Positions 8,363-17,111 of a DNA stretch of 37,165 nt are shown piece by piece. Each line of letters begins with the position of its first letter. Position 1 is the first letter of the stretch. The DNA lies in assembly GCA_002782005.1 (NCBI GenBank), contig PFGT01000120.1, positions 1 through 37,165 on the forward strand, written 5' to 3'. The notes below the pieces were generated by a model. The model did not search any database. It saw only the letters and a program-made list of their open reading frames with translations, and was not told the DNA's origin. The position numbers and the translations under genes were made by a program. This stretch comes from Hydrogenophilales bacterium CG12_big_fil_rev_8_21_14_0_65_61_21. GTDB taxonomy: Bacteria; Pseudomonadota; Gammaproteobacteria; Burkholderiales; Thiobacillaceae.

Positions 8363-10705
8363 ATGCAAATAACAACTCTCCACAAACTGTCCGTCCTGTC
8401 CGCCGCGCTTTTGTTGTCTTACCCAGCAGCCGCTTTTGATGCCTTCCAGGTCAAGGATATCCAGGTCGAGGGCATACAACGGACCGAGGCGGGAACGGTA
8501 TTCAGCTACCTGCCGGTCAAGGTTGGCGAAACGTTGACCGAAGACAAGGCATCGGCCGCCATCCAGACGCTTTATGCCACTGGTTTTTTCAAGGATGTCC
8601 GGCTCGAAGGCCAGAATGGCGTACTGGTCGTGGTCGTTGAGGAACGCCCGGCCATCGCCCAGGTGGATTTCAGCGGCATGAAGGAATTCAACAAGGACGA
8701 GATCAAGACCGCCTTCAAACAACTGGGCCTGTCCGAGGGCCGCATCCTGGACAAGGCGCTGCTGGATAAAGCGGAACAGGAACTCAAGCGCCAGTACTTC
8801 AACCGCGGTTACTACGCGGTTCAGGTCAAGGCCCGGCTCTCGCCCCTGGAACGCAACCGGACGGCTATCAACTTCGATGTCAGCGAAGGTGATGTAGCCA
8901 AGATCCGCTCCATCGATATCGTCGGTAACCAAGCCTACAACGAGAAGGCGCTGCTCAAGCAGATGTCTCTGCGCACGCCAGGCTGGTTGACCTGGTTCAC
9001 CAAGGATGACCAATATTCCAAGCAGAAACTTTCCGCAGACCTGGAGACCTTGCGCTCGTTCTACCTCAACAAGGGCTATCTGGAATTCCGGATCGATTCC
9101 ACTAACGTCTCCATTTCCCCAGACAAAAATGACATCTACATCACGATCAATATCACCGAGGGCGGACCCTATACCGTCTCGGGATTCAAGATCGCGGGTG
9201 AACTGCCGGTTCCTGAAGCGGACCTTAATAAACTGATTCTGCTCAAGCCAGGCGAGAATTTCTCGCGTGAAAAGCTCAACGAAACGATCAAGAACATGGC
9301 CGACCGCCTGGGCAACGAAGGCTATGCCTTTGCCAACATCAACGCCAACCCGGAACTGGACAAGGACAAGAAGCAAGTCGCCTTCACCCTGCTGGTCGAC
9401 CCGGGGCGCAAGGTTTATGTCCGGCGTATCAACATCACCGGCAACAGCCATACCCGCGACGAGGTGCCGCGCCGGGAAATACGCCAGATGGAAGGCGCGT
9501 GGTACGACGCCGGGAAGATCAACCGCTCGCGTGAACGAGTCAGCAAGCTGGGCTACTTCAAGGACGTGACGGTGGAAACCCCGCCCGTGCCGGATACCCC
9601 CGATCAAGTCGATGTGAACATGAATGTCACCGAGCAATCGAACAACAGCTTCATGCTCGGCGCCGGCTATTCCAGCACCGACGGCATCGTCCTGTCCGGC
9701 TCGGTCACCATGAACAACATGTTCGGCTCCGGCAACAACATGTCGGTACAGATCAACAGCGGCAAGATCAACAAGGTCTACTCACTGTCCTACACCCAGC
9801 CCTACTTCACTCAGGATGGCGTCAGTCTCGGCTACGACATCTATCGTCGGGACTCGGACACGACCAGCCTGAATTCAGTGGTCGCCTATGGCACATCGAC
9901 GGTCGGCGCCGGCCTGCGACTGGGCATACCGCTGTCCGAATACGACACCCTCAACTTTGGCGGAGCCATCGAGCAATACACCCTGAAGCTGAATCCGGAC
10001 CCCACCGTCACCCCTCAACAAATGAGCAACTTCGCCCTCGAACACGGCGGTGATGCCAGCGGCTCGAAGACCAAATCGTTACGTCTGGATACCAGTTGGT
10101 CGCGCGACAGCCGAGATAGTTTTTTCTATCCGACCAAGGGCTCCTTCCAGCAATTCAGCGCCGAGATAGGCACGCCAATCGGCGATTTGAAATACTACAA
10201 GGCATCCTATCAACATCAGTGGCTGAAACCGTTATTCGGCAATATGACTCTGCTGCTGAATGGTGAAATCGGCTGGGGCGGCGGCATGAATGGCCAAACC
10301 CTGCCCTTCTTCCGAAACTACTATGCCGGCGGCATAGGTTCGGTGCGCGGCTTCGAGAGCGGCACGCTGGGCCCCAAGGCACTCAGTTCCGGCAGCCCAG
10401 TGGCGATCGGCGGCGACCGCCGTCTAGTTGGCAACGCCGAGTTGCTGTTCCCCTTCCCTGGCGCCGAGAACGATCACTCGCTACGCCTGAGCGTATTCGC
10501 GGACACCGGCGCGGTCTGGGGTCCGAACGATGTAAACGGTCAATACAGCAAGGTCTCGTTCGCCGACCTGCGCTACTCGGCCGGGCTCGCCGTCACCTGG
10601 GTTTCGCCCATGGGGCCAATCAAGATGAGTCTAGCCAAGGCTATTAAATCGATGCCAGACGACAAGAAGCAGATGTTCCAATTCCAGTTGGGCCAGGTAT
10701 TCTGA
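8363..10705 (+). CDS. bamA: Outer membrane protein assembly factor BamA
   Basis: Essential Omp85 protein that folds beta-barrel proteins into the outer membrane. The frame is open from 8309, but ATG 8363 gives a proper signal peptide (MQITTLHKL, then a hydrophobic core ending PAAAFDAF; cleavage near residue 22-24) and 780 residues in all. Five POTRA domains span about 24-425, the first beginning FQVKDIQVEGIQRTEAGTVF. The 16-strand barrel follows, with the conserved VRGFESG of the L6 loop near 655-661 and a C-terminal beta-signal ending in Phe (QFQLGQVF). It follows rseP by 13 bases and precedes its periplasmic helper skp. Confidence 0.97.
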   Translation: MQITTLHKLSVLSAALLLSYPAAAFDAFQVKDIQVEGIQRTEAGTVFSYLPVKVGETLTEDKASAAIQTLYATGFFKDVRLEGQNGVLVVVVEERPAIAQVDFSGMKEFNKDEIKTAFKQLGLSEGRILDKALLDKAEQELKRQYFNRGYYAVQVKARLSPLERNRTAINFDVSEGDVAKIRSIDIVGNQAYNEKALLKQMSLRTPGWLTWFTKDDQYSKQKLSADLETLRSFYLNKGYLEFRIDSTNVSISPDKNDIYITINITEGGPYTVSGFKIAGELPVPEADLNKLILLKPGENFSREKLNETIKNMADRLGNEGYAFANINANPELDKDKKQVAFTLLVDPGRKVYVRRINITGNSHTRDEVPRREIRQMEGAWYDAGKINRSRERVSKLGYFKDVTVETPPVPDTPDQVDVNMNVTEQSNNSFMLGAGYSSTDGIVLSGSVTMNNMFGSGNNMSVQINSGKINKVYSLSYTQPYFTQDGVSLGYDIYRRDSDTTSLNSVVAYGTSTVGAGLRLGIPLSEYDTLNFGGAIEQYTLKLNPDPTVTPQQMSNFALEHGGDASGSKTKSLRLDTSWSRDSRDSFFYPTKGSFQQFSAEIGTPIGDLKYYKASYQHQWLKPLFGNMTLLLNGEIGWGGGMNGQTLPFFRNYYAGGIGSVRGFESGTLGPKALSSGSPVAIGGDRRLVGNAELLFPFPGAENDHSLRLSVFADTGAVWGPNDVNGQYSKVSFADLRYSAGLAVTWVSPMGPIKMSLAKAIKSMPDDKKQMFQFQLGQVF

Positions 10706-10735
10706 TCGCGCCCATCGCCATATCAAGGAAAGCCC

Positions 10736-11233
10736 ATGTTTAAACCCATCCTACCTGCGGCCTTGCTGGCCCTACTACTGGCCAGTCCGTTGGTCAGCGC
10801 CGACACCAAGGTCGGCTATATCGACACCGAACGTCTGTTTAAAGACTCGCCCATGGCCGTCAAGGCCCAAAAAAAATTGGAGCAGGAATTCGCCAAGCGA
10901 GACCAGGAGATACAAAGGATGACCAAACAGGCACGCGACCTGCAAAACCTACTCGAAAAAGAGGACTTGACCCTATCCGAGTCGGAAAAGACCAGAAAGA
11001 CCCGCGACCTGGCTAATGTGACCCGCGAGCTACAGCGGGCGCAACGGGAACTTCGTGAAGATCTGAATCAGCGTAAGCAGGAAGAATTCAGCGCCATCCA
11101 TACCCGCGCCCGTAGTCTCATCATCGATATTGCCAACAAAGAGCGATTCGACCTCATCATCGAGAACGCCGTCTACGCCAGCCCACGCATAGACCTGACC
11201 GATCGGGTCATGAGGGCGCTGGAACAACGCTGA
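10736..11233 (+). CDS. skp: Periplasmic chaperone OmpH/Skp
   Basis: Trimeric, jellyfish-shaped periplasmic chaperone that holds unfolded outer-membrane proteins for BamA. The 165-residue precursor has a signal peptide (about 1-22, cut after LVSA) and then the family start [16 protein letters not shown] long charged coiled-coil region from about 45 to 120 forms the tentacles, and the short C-terminal strand contains [26 protein letters not shown] precedes the ATG by 6-7 bases. Placement between bamA and lpxD is conserved in proteobacteria. Confidence 0.93.
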   Translation: MFKPILPAALLALLLASPLVSADTKVGYIDTERLFKDSPMAVKAQKKLEQEFAKRDQEIQRMTKQARDLQNLLEKEDLTLSESEKTRKTRDLANVTRELQRAQRELREDLNQRKQEEFSAIHTRARSLIIDIANKERFDLIIENAVYASPRIDLTDRVMRALEQR

Positions 11234-11240
11234 ACCGACC

Positions 11241-12269
11241 ATGCCGCGCTACACCCTGTCACAACTTCAGGCCATTCTGGGCGGCGAAATCATTAGCCAT
11301 GGAGAGCAAACGCTAGACGATGTCGCCGCCCTGGACAAGGCCGGCCAGACAGATCTAAGTTTTGTCGTCAGCGAAAAATATCTGCAGGCGGCGAACGAAT
11401 CCGGAGCCGGTGCGCTGATCGTGCCGCCGCAACTGGTTGGCCAATTGAACCGCCCCTTATTGGCCATCGCCAACCCCCACCTTGCCTTCGCCCGCGCCGC
11501 CGCGCTATTCCATCCCGAGCCCGCGCCGCGACCGGGTATCCAGCCAAGCGCCACGGTTGATCCGAGCGCCGAGATCGGCGCCGGGGTCGAAATCGGCCCG
11601 CAGGCGGTCATCGGCGCGCATTGCCGGATCGGGCCGGGTTGCCGAATCGGGGCCGGCTGCGTGATCGGCGAAAACGTGGCGATCGGCCGCGACTGTCGCC
11701 TGTATCCCCATGTCACCATTTATCCGGGCTGCCAATTAGGCGACCGGGTCAGCCTGCACTCTGGCTGCGTGATCGGCTCGGACGGCTTCGGCCTGGCTTG
11801 GGCCAAAACGCACTGGTTCAAGGTGCCACAGGTGGGCCGGGTGGTGATCGGCGATGATGTCGAGATCGGCGCCAACACCACCGTCGACCGCGGCGCGCTG
11901 GACGATACCGTGATCGGCGACGGCGTCAAGATCGACAATCTAGTGCAGATCGCACACAACTGCTCGGTCGGTGAACACACCGCCATCGCCGGTTGCGCCG
12001 GCATCGCCGGCAGCACCAAGATCGGCCGCAGATGTCTGATCGGCGGCGCAGCCATGATCCTCGGCCATATCGAAATTGGTGACGGGGTCACGGTTTCCGG
12101 CGCTTCATTCATCGGCAAATCGATCAAGACGCCGGGCGTGTACACCTCCACCCAACCCCAGATGCCGCATGACGAATGGTTGAAGAATGCCGCCCAATTA
12201 CGCCACCTGGCGGCCATGCGGGAGCGCATCAGGGCGTTGGAAAAGCTGTTATCCGATAAGGAAAGATAA
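11241..12269 (+). CDS. lpxD: UDP-3-O-(3-hydroxyacyl)glucosamine N-acyltransferase
   Basis: Adds the N-linked 3-hydroxyacyl chain in the third step of lipid A synthesis, using acyl-ACP. The 342 residues are typical. The N-terminal uridine-binding domain (about 1-100) is followed by a left-handed beta-helix of hexapeptide repeats from about 105 to 295, visible as repeated IG-x-x-x motifs. The catalytic His falls at residue 239 in [17 protein letters not shown], the same number as in E. coli. The C-terminal helix ends [14 protein letters not shown]. The TAA stop shares its last base with the fabZ ATG (TAATG), so the two genes are coupled. Confidence 0.97.
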   Translation: MPRYTLSQLQAILGGEIISHGEQTLDDVAALDKAGQTDLSFVVSEKYLQAANESGAGALIVPPQLVGQLNRPLLAIANPHLAFARAAALFHPEPAPRPGIQPSATVDPSAEIGAGVEIGPQAVIGAHCRIGPGCRIGAGCVIGENVAIGRDCRLYPHVTIYPGCQLGDRVSLHSGCVIGSDGFGLAWAKTHWFKVPQVGRVVIGDDVEIGANTTVDRGALDDTVIGDGVKIDNLVQIAHNCSVGEHTAIAGCAGIAGSTKIGRRCLIGGAAMILGHIEIGDGVTVSGASFIGKSIKTPGVYTSTQPQMPHDEWLKNAAQLRHLAAMRERIRALEKLLSDKER

Positions 12270-12706
12270 TGGAAATCACCGAGATCATGCGGCGACTGCC
12301 GCACCGCTACCCCTTCCTGCTGGTCGATCGAGTTCTGGAATTGACGGCCAACGAGAAGGTGGTCGCCATCAAGAACGTGACCATGAACGAACCACAGTTT
12401 ACCGGCCATTTTCCCCATCATCCGATCATGCCCGGCGTGCTCATCATCGAGGCCATGGCCCAGGCCGCCGGCCTGCTCGCCTTCGCCAGCCTGAGCGAAC
12501 CGCCGACCGAGGACACGGTCATCTATTTCGTTGGCATCGACAACGCCCGCTTCAAACGGCCGGTCGTGCCGGGCGACCAGATGCGCCTGGAGGCCAAGGT
12601 CGTCAGGAATATTCGTGGCATCTGGAAGTTCGAGGCCCGCGCCCTGGTCGGCGATCAACTGGCCTGCCAGGCCGATCTGATGTGCACCCTGCGGGACCTG
12701 GACTGA
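12269..12706 (+). CDS. fabZ: 3-hydroxyacyl-[ACP] dehydratase FabZ
   Basis: Hot-dog-fold dehydratase of type II fatty-acid synthesis; it competes with LpxA/LpxD for 3-hydroxyacyl-ACP, which explains its place in this cluster. It has 145 residues. The active-site motif [20 protein letters not shown] carries the catalytic His47 and Glu61. [12 protein letters not shown] at the start and [18 protein letters not shown] in the second half are family hallmarks. Start and lpxD stop overlap by one base. lpxA follows after 10 bases. Confidence 0.98.
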   Translation: MEITEIMRRLPHRYPFLLVDRVLELTANEKVVAIKNVTMNEPQFTGHFPHHPIMPGVLIIEAMAQAAGLLAFASLSEPPTEDTVIYFVGIDNARFKRPVVPGDQMRLEAKVVRNIRGIWKFEARALVGDQLACQADLMCTLRDLD

Positions 12707-12716
12707 CCACACCGTC

Positions 12717-13487
12717 ATGATCCATGCCACCGCCATAGTCCACCCGGGAGCGCGCATCGGCGCCCGGGTCGAGATCGGCCCCTATGCCATCGTCGGCGAG
12801 CAGGTCGAGATCGGCGACGATTGCCGGATCGGTCCCCATGCCGTCATCACCGGCCATACCCGAATCGGTCGCGGCAATCGCATCTTCCAGTTCGTTTCCC
12901 TGGGCGAACAACCGCAGGACAAGAAGTACGCCGGCGAGCCCACCCGTCTGGAGATCGGCGACAACAACACCATCCGCGAATTCTGCACCTTCAACACCGG
13001 CACGGCGCAGGACGTCGGCGTGACCCGAATCGGCAATAACAACTGGATCATGGCCTATGTCCACATCGCCCACGACTGCCAGGTCGGCGATCAAACCGTT
13101 TTTGCCAATAATGCCACCCTGGCCGGGCATGTGCGGGTCGGCGACTACGCCATCCTGGGCGGCTTCACCGGCGTGCATCAGTTCTGCCGGATCGGCGCCC
13201 ACACGATGATCGGCATCGCCTCGGTCATCACCCAGGATGTGCCGCCTTTTCTCACCGTCGCCGGTAACCCGAGCGCGCCGCGCGGCATCAATAGCGAAGG
13301 ACTCAAGCGGCGCGGTTACAGCCCCGAGTCGCTGGCCGCCCTGAAGCGGGCCTACAAGACCCTGTACAAGTCGGGTCTGGGTCTGAAAGCCGCTCACAGC
13401 GCTATCGCCGCCGAAGCGGAAACCGTTCGGGAACTTCAGCCCCTGGCCGATTTCCTGGCCACGCCAGGACGCGGGATTATTCGGTGA
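12717..13487 (+). CDS. lpxA: UDP-N-acetylglucosamine acyltransferase LpxA
   Basis: First lipid A enzyme: transfers a 3-hydroxyacyl chain from ACP to the 3-OH of UDP-GlcNAc. The 256 residues are normal. It is a left-handed beta-helix of hexapeptide repeats (about 1-185) plus a helical C-terminal domain. With a constant offset of 6 from E. coli numbering, the catalytic His125 is His119 here (VHIAHDCQVG), and the acyl-chain ruler Gly173 is Ile167 (AHTMIGIASV). The bulky residue suggests a shorter hydroxyacyl donor than the C14 of E. coli, by analogy with the ruler Met in Pseudomonas LpxA. The GNPSAPRGINSEGLKRRG segment is typical of the family. Confidence 0.97.
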   Translation: MIHATAIVHPGARIGARVEIGPYAIVGEQVEIGDDCRIGPHAVITGHTRIGRGNRIFQFVSLGEQPQDKKYAGEPTRLEIGDNNTIREFCTFNTGTAQDVGVTRIGNNNWIMAYVHIAHDCQVGDQTVFANNATLAGHVRVGDYAILGGFTGVHQFCRIGAHTMIGIASVITQDVPPFLTVAGNPSAPRGINSEGLKRRGYSPESLAALKRAYKTLYKSGLGLKAAHSAIAAEAETVRELQPLADFLATPGRGIIR

Positions 13488-13497
13488 GTGAAAACCA

Positions 13498-13568
13498 GTG
13501 AGGGGTGAGGAGTTATGAGTGGTGCGGCGGAGCGGGTAGACTCACCCTCCTCACTCCTCACTCCTCAC
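13498..13568. repeat. GTGAGGAG-type inverted repeat spanning the lpxB start
   Basis: The arm at 13498-13513 (GTGAGGGGTGAGGAGT) is the reverse complement of 13553-13568 (ACTCCTCACTCCTCAC) with one mismatch in 16. The 3' side holds three tandem CTCCTCA-type units. The 39-base loop contains the only in-frame upstream ATG of lpxB (13515). The 5' arm also supplies the purine-rich ribosome-binding sequence. The paired mRNA could mask translation initiation. Confidence 0.7.
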
Positions 13569-14699
13569 CAAATAGGCATGGTGGCCGGCGAGGCATCGGG
13601 CGACCTGCTCGGCGGCCTGCTGATTCGGGCCCTGCGCGAGGCCGGACTGGCAGCGAATTGCTATGGCATCGCCGGCCCTGGGATGCAGGCCCAGGGCGCC
13701 CGCTCCCTGTTTGCCATGGAAACGCTCTCGGTGCGGGGCTATGTCGAGGCGCTGGCCAATCTGCGCCGGATATTGGCCATACGTCGGCGCCTTAAGACGC
13801 GTTTTCTGAACGACCGGCCAAAACTATTCATCGGCATCGATGCACCGGACTTCAACCTTGCCCTGGAGACCCGGCTGAAGCGAGCCGGCATCGCCACCGT
13901 CCATTTCATCAGCCCTTCCATCTGGGCCTGGCGACGCAAGCGTATCGCCAAGATTCGCCGGGCCGTGTCCCACATGTTGTTGATCTTTCCGTTTGAGGAG
14001 GCCATTTACCGCGAGGCTGGCATACCCGCCACCTATGTCGGCCACCCCCTTGCCTATGCCCTGCCGGAGAGGCCGGATCGCCGGCAGGCACGGGAAAAGC
14101 TCGGACTTGACCTCGACGGTGTCTATTTCGCCTTGCTACCAGGTAGTCGGCAAAGCGAATTGCGGCACCTGGCCGGTCTCTACCTGGAAACCGCCAAACG
14201 TCTATATGCCGAGCGACCCGACATTCGATTTCTGGCACCCATGGCGACACGGGAAACCCGCGACCTGTTCGAACAGGCTATCGAAGCCGCCGACGCTTAT
14301 GACCTGCCCATTCGCATCGTCTTCGGCCACGCCCACGACGTACTGCAAGCCGCCGACGCCGCCTTGGTGGCGTCGGGTACCGCAACGCTAGAAGCGGCGC
14401 TGCTGAACTGCCCTCACATCATCACCTACAAGGTGCCCTGGCTGACCTACCAGATCATGAAGCGCCAGGCCTACCTACCCTGGGTCGGCCTGCCCAATAT
14501 TCTGGCCGGCCGCGCCGTGGTGCCGGAGTTCATTCAGGAGCAGGCCAACCCCGAAACACTGACGGCGGCGCTACTCGGCCTATTGACCAATACGCCGTTG
14601 CGCGAAGCCATGTTCGACGCCTTTGCCGGCATTCGCTACAGCCTGCGCCGGGACACCCCCCGGCTGATCGCCCAGGCCTTGGCGCCGTTCCTGAGATGA
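13515..14699 (+). CDS. lpxB: Lipid-A-disaccharide synthase LpxB
   Basis: GT19 glycosyltransferase that joins UDP-2,3-diacylglucosamine and lipid X to make the lipid A disaccharide at the inner membrane. From ATG 13515 it has 394 residues. The family sequence begins only at about residue 20 ([16 protein letters not shown]), followed by [14 protein letters not shown] near 109-122, [42 protein letters not shown] and [12 protein letters not shown]. The first 18 residues ([18 protein letters not shown]) are encoded by the repeat that spans the start and have no family counterpart. An in-frame TGA at 13506 blocks any earlier start; the only later ATG (13578) would delete part of the first strand. 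It ends in an ATGA overlap with rnhB. Confidence 0.95.
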   Translation: MSGAAERVDSPSSLLTPHQIGMVAGEASGDLLGGLLIRALREAGLAANCYGIAGPGMQAQGARSLFAMETLSVRGYVEALANLRRILAIRRRLKTRFLNDRPKLFIGIDAPDFNLALETRLKRAGIATVHFISPSIWAWRRKRIAKIRRAVSHMLLIFPFEEAIYREAGIPATYVGHPLAYALPERPDRRQAREKLGLDLDGVYFALLPGSRQSELRHLAGLYLETAKRLYAERPDIRFLAPMATRETRDLFEQAIEAADAYDLPIRIVFGHAHDVLQAADAALVASGTATLEAALLNCPHIITYKVPWLTYQIMKRQAYLPWVGLPNILAGRAVVPEFIQEQANPETLTAALLGLLTNTPLREAMFDAFAGIRYSLRRDTPRLIAQALAPFLR

Positions 14700-15295
14700 G
14701 CGCCGAGACCCAGTTGATCTGCGGCGTCGACGAGGCTGGACGCGGTCCCTTGGCGGGGCCAGTGGTCGCCGCTGCGGTCATCCTCGACCCGCTTCGGCCG
14801 ATTGCCAGGCTTAGGGACTCAAAAAAGGTGGCGCCCGCGAACCGGGTGCGATTGGCCGAGGAAATCCGCAACCACGCTCTGGCCTGGGCGGTCGCGGCGG
14901 CCAGCGTGGCCGAGATCAGCCAACTCAATATTCTGCACGCCACCCTACTGGCCATGCGCCGCGCGGTCATGGCATTGAACCCAGTGGCTGATCTGGCGCT
15001 GATCGACGGTAATCGCTGTCCCGATCTGCTCATTCCGTGCCAGGCCATCGTCAAGGGCGACGACCTGGAGCCGGCCATTTCGGCGGCCTCGATACTGGCC
15101 AAGACAACCAGGGATAAAGAAATGGCTAGACTTGCCGTTATATATCCGGGGTATGGTTTTGAACGGCATTGGGGTTATCCTACCCCGGCCCATATTGCCG
15201 CCCTGGAAACGCTTGGCCCGTGCTCGATACATCGCCTCGGCTTTGGACCGGTACGAAGGGTAATAGCTGAGCGCTTGAATTTGAATAGCGAATAA
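14696..15295 (+). CDS. rnhB: Ribonuclease HII
   Basis: Cuts RNA-DNA hybrids and removes single ribonucleotides from DNA. The 199 residues are full length. The catalytic carboxylates are in the N-terminal [16 protein letters not shown] motif (Asp and Glu near 12-13), in [10 protein letters not shown] near 101-110, and in the downstream helix of the fold. [24 protein letters not shown] is the conserved central segment. The start overlaps lpxB by 4 bases. The region around 15115-15175 uses several A/T-ending codons unlike the rest of the gene and coincides with a sigma-28-like promoter facing motA. Confidence 0.97.
   Translation: MSAETQLICGVDEAGRGPLAGPVVAAAVILDPLRPIARLRDSKKVAPANRVRLAEEIRNHALAWAVAAASVAEISQLNILHATLLAMRRAVMALNPVADLALIDGNRCPDLLIPCQAIVKGDDLEPAISAASILAKTTRDKEMARLAVIYPGYGFERHWGYPTPAHIAALETLGPCSIHRLGFGPVRRVIAERLNLNSE
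15115..15141 (+). promoter_or_regulatory. Candidate sigma-28 (FliA) promoter for motAB, inside rnhB
   Basis: TAAAGAAA (15115-15122), an 11-base spacer, and GCCGTTAT (15134-15141) match the flagellar sigma-28 consensus TAAAGTTT-N11-GCCGATAA at 11 of 16 positions with exact spacing. It points to motA, which starts about 168 bases downstream of the -10. motAB genes are sigma-28-dependent in E. coli and relatives. This is a sequence match only. Confidence 0.5.
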
Positions 15296-15308
15296 GGAGA
15301 CCACGACC

Positions 15309-16169
15309 ATGATGGTGATTATCGGCTGGGTTCTGGCATTGGCCGGCATCTTTGGCGGCTATGCTGCCGGAGGCGGACACCTCGCGGCACTAATGCAACC
15401 CCTGGAAGTGGTCATGATTTTTGGCGGCGCGGGCGGCGCGTTCGTTGCTGCCAATACCATGCACGGCGTCAAACACACCCTTTCCGGCCTGGCCAGTTGC
15501 TTCAAGGGGTCGAAATACAGCAAGGCCTTCTACATGAACCTGCTCGGTCTGCTGTTCGAGTTGCTGGCCAAGGTCCGCAAGGAAGGTTTGATGTCGCTCG
15601 AAAACGACGTCGAAGAACCTGATAAAAGCGCCATTTTCGGCAAGTATCCCGAGATCATGGCGGATCATCACGTGATCGAGTTCATCACCGATTACTTGCG
15701 CCTGATGGTGGGCGGCAACCTCAATGCCCTGGAGATCGAGAACCTGATGGATAACGAACTCGAAACCCATCACCATGAAGCCATGCATTCGTCCCACGCG
15801 GTCGCCAAGTTGGCTGACGGGATGCCCGCCTTCGGTATTGTCGCGGCAGTAATGGGCGTGGTGCACACCATGGAATCCCTAGACAAGCCGCCGCAGGAGC
15901 TGGGGATACTGATCGCCCACGCCTTGGTCGGCACCTTCATGGGGATTCTGCTCTCTTATGGCTTCGTCGCGCCGCTGGCCACTGTGCTGGAAGGCAAGGC
16001 CGATGAAGGGAGCAAGGTATTCCAGACCATCAAGGTCGTGCTGCTGGCCTCGCTCAACGGCTTCGCGCCTCAGGTCTGCGTCGAATTCGGGCGCAAGGTC
16101 CTGTTCTCCACCGAGCGTCCCAACTTCCGGGAACTCGAAGAGGACATCAAAAGCCGCAAGGGCAAATAA
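15309..16169 (+). CDS. motA: Flagellar motor stator protein MotA
   Basis: Proton-channel subunit of the flagellar stator; with MotB it turns ion flow into torque on FliG. The 286 residues align with E. coli numbering from this ATG: the torque-loop charges Arg90 and Glu98 and the channel prolines Pro173 and Pro222 all fall at the same positions, which supports the 15309 start. Four transmembrane segments are visible (about 4-22, 32-50, 170-190 and 200-222), with the large cytoplasmic loop between the second and third. GAGACC and AAGGAG lie just upstream. It is the first clear motility gene here and probably starts a transcript shared with motB and the next two genes. Confidence 0.97.
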   Translation: MMVIIGWVLALAGIFGGYAAGGGHLAALMQPLEVVMIFGGAGGAFVAANTMHGVKHTLSGLASCFKGSKYSKAFYMNLLGLLFELLAKVRKEGLMSLENDVEEPDKSAIFGKYPEIMADHHVIEFITDYLRLMVGGNLNALEIENLMDNELETHHHEAMHSSHAVAKLADGMPAFGIVAAVMGVVHTMESLDKPPQELGILIAHALVGTFMGILLSYGFVAPLATVLEGKADEGSKVFQTIKVVLLASLNGFAPQVCVEFGRKVLFSTERPNFRELEEDIKSRKGK

Positions 16170-16190
16170 GTCGCTAGCGGATAGAAAAAA

Positions 16191-17111
16191 ATGGCCGACG
16201 ACACCCAACGCCCAATCATCATCAAGCGCATCAAGAAGAGCGGCAGCGCGGCCCATGGCGGGGCCTGGAAGATTGCTTATGCCGACTTCGTGACGGCGAT
16301 GATGGCCTTCTTCCTGCTTATGTGGCTGCTCGGTTCCACCACCAAGGCACAGATGGAAGGCATCGCCGAATACTTCAAAACCCCACTCAAGGTCGCGCTC
16401 ACGGGCGGCTCGGGCGCTGGCGACGCCACCAGCATCATCAAAGGCGGTGGCACCGATCTGACCCGCAAGACTGGCCAGGTGATGAAGAGCGAGGACGCAA
16501 AGAAAAAAACGGTTATCAGTCTGGACAAATCAAAGTCGGAGAAGGAAGAAAAGGCCCGGCTCCAGGACATGAAAGCGAAGCTGGATAAGCTGATCGAGCA
16601 GAATGCCAAGCTCAAGCCATACAAGAATCAACTCAAGATTGACATGACCGACGAAGGACTACGCATCCAGATCGTCGATGACAAGAACCGGCCGATGTTC
16701 GATTCCGGCGGCGCGGCAATGAAGCCCTACACTCGTGAAATCTTGCAAGCCATCGGCAAGACGCTGAACGAGCTGCCCAACCGTATCAGCCTGTCCGGCC
16801 ACACCGACGCCGTGCGCTACACCACCGGCGAACGCGGCTACAGCAACTGGGAATTATCCGCCGACCGCGCCAACGCATCGCGTCGCGAACTAGTCTCAGG
16901 TGGTCTGGAAGACGGCAAGATCATGCGGGTCGTCGGTCTGGGTTCCGCTGTGCCATTCAACAAGGACAACGTCAACGACCCGGTCAACCGCCGCATGTCC
17001 ATCATCGTGATGAACAGGAAGGCGGAAGAGGCCATCACCCGCGAGGCCGGAAACCAGATCGAAGGCAGCACCGCCAATCAAATCGGGACGCAGCTTGAAC
17101 GACGCAAATAA
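16191..17111 (+). CDS. motB: Flagellar motor stator protein MotB
   Basis: Stator partner of MotA that anchors the complex to peptidoglycan. It has 306 residues. The single transmembrane helix contains the proton-carrying Asp32 in KIAYADFVTAMMAFFLLMWL, the same number as in E. coli. A plug/linker region with many Lys (about 95-150) precedes the OmpA-like peptidoglycan-binding domain (about 155-270), with LSGHTDAVRY, ELSADRANASRREL and RRMSIIVM. It follows motA by 21 bases. Its last 17 bases overlap the TTG start of the methyltransferase gene. Confidence 0.97.
   Translation: MADDTQRPIIIKRIKKSGSAAHGGAWKIAYADFVTAMMAFFLLMWLLGSTTKAQMEGIAEYFKTPLKVALTGGSGAGDATSIIKGGGTDLTRKTGQVMKSEDAKKKTVISLDKSKSEKEEKARLQDMKAKLDKLIEQNAKLKPYKNQLKIDMTDEGLRIQIVDDKNRPMFDSGGAAMKPYTREILQAIGKTLNELPNRISLSGHTDAVRYTTGERGYSNWELSADRANASRRELVSGGLEDGKIMRVVGLGSAVPFNKDNVNDPVNRRMSIIVMNRKAEEAITREAGNQIEGSTANQIGTQLERRK

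Noticed and set aside
8339-9637. A 432-residue minus-strand open frame opposite bamA
   Set aside because: Antisense shadow of a conserved gene, with no domain or ribosome-binding site.
11046-11070. GGAACTT in skp as a sigma-E -35 element
   Set aside because: No TCTGA-type -10 occurs at the required 16-17 base spacing.
11720-13397. Long minus-strand open frames opposite lpxD, fabZ and lpxA
   Set aside because: They mirror hexapeptide-repeat genes, whose repeated codons keep the opposite strand open; no family features.
13498-13568. Possibility that the GTGAGGAG repeats are a CRISPR array
   Set aside because: The units are 7-8 bases, tandem and inverted, with no spacers of regular length and no cas genes nearby.
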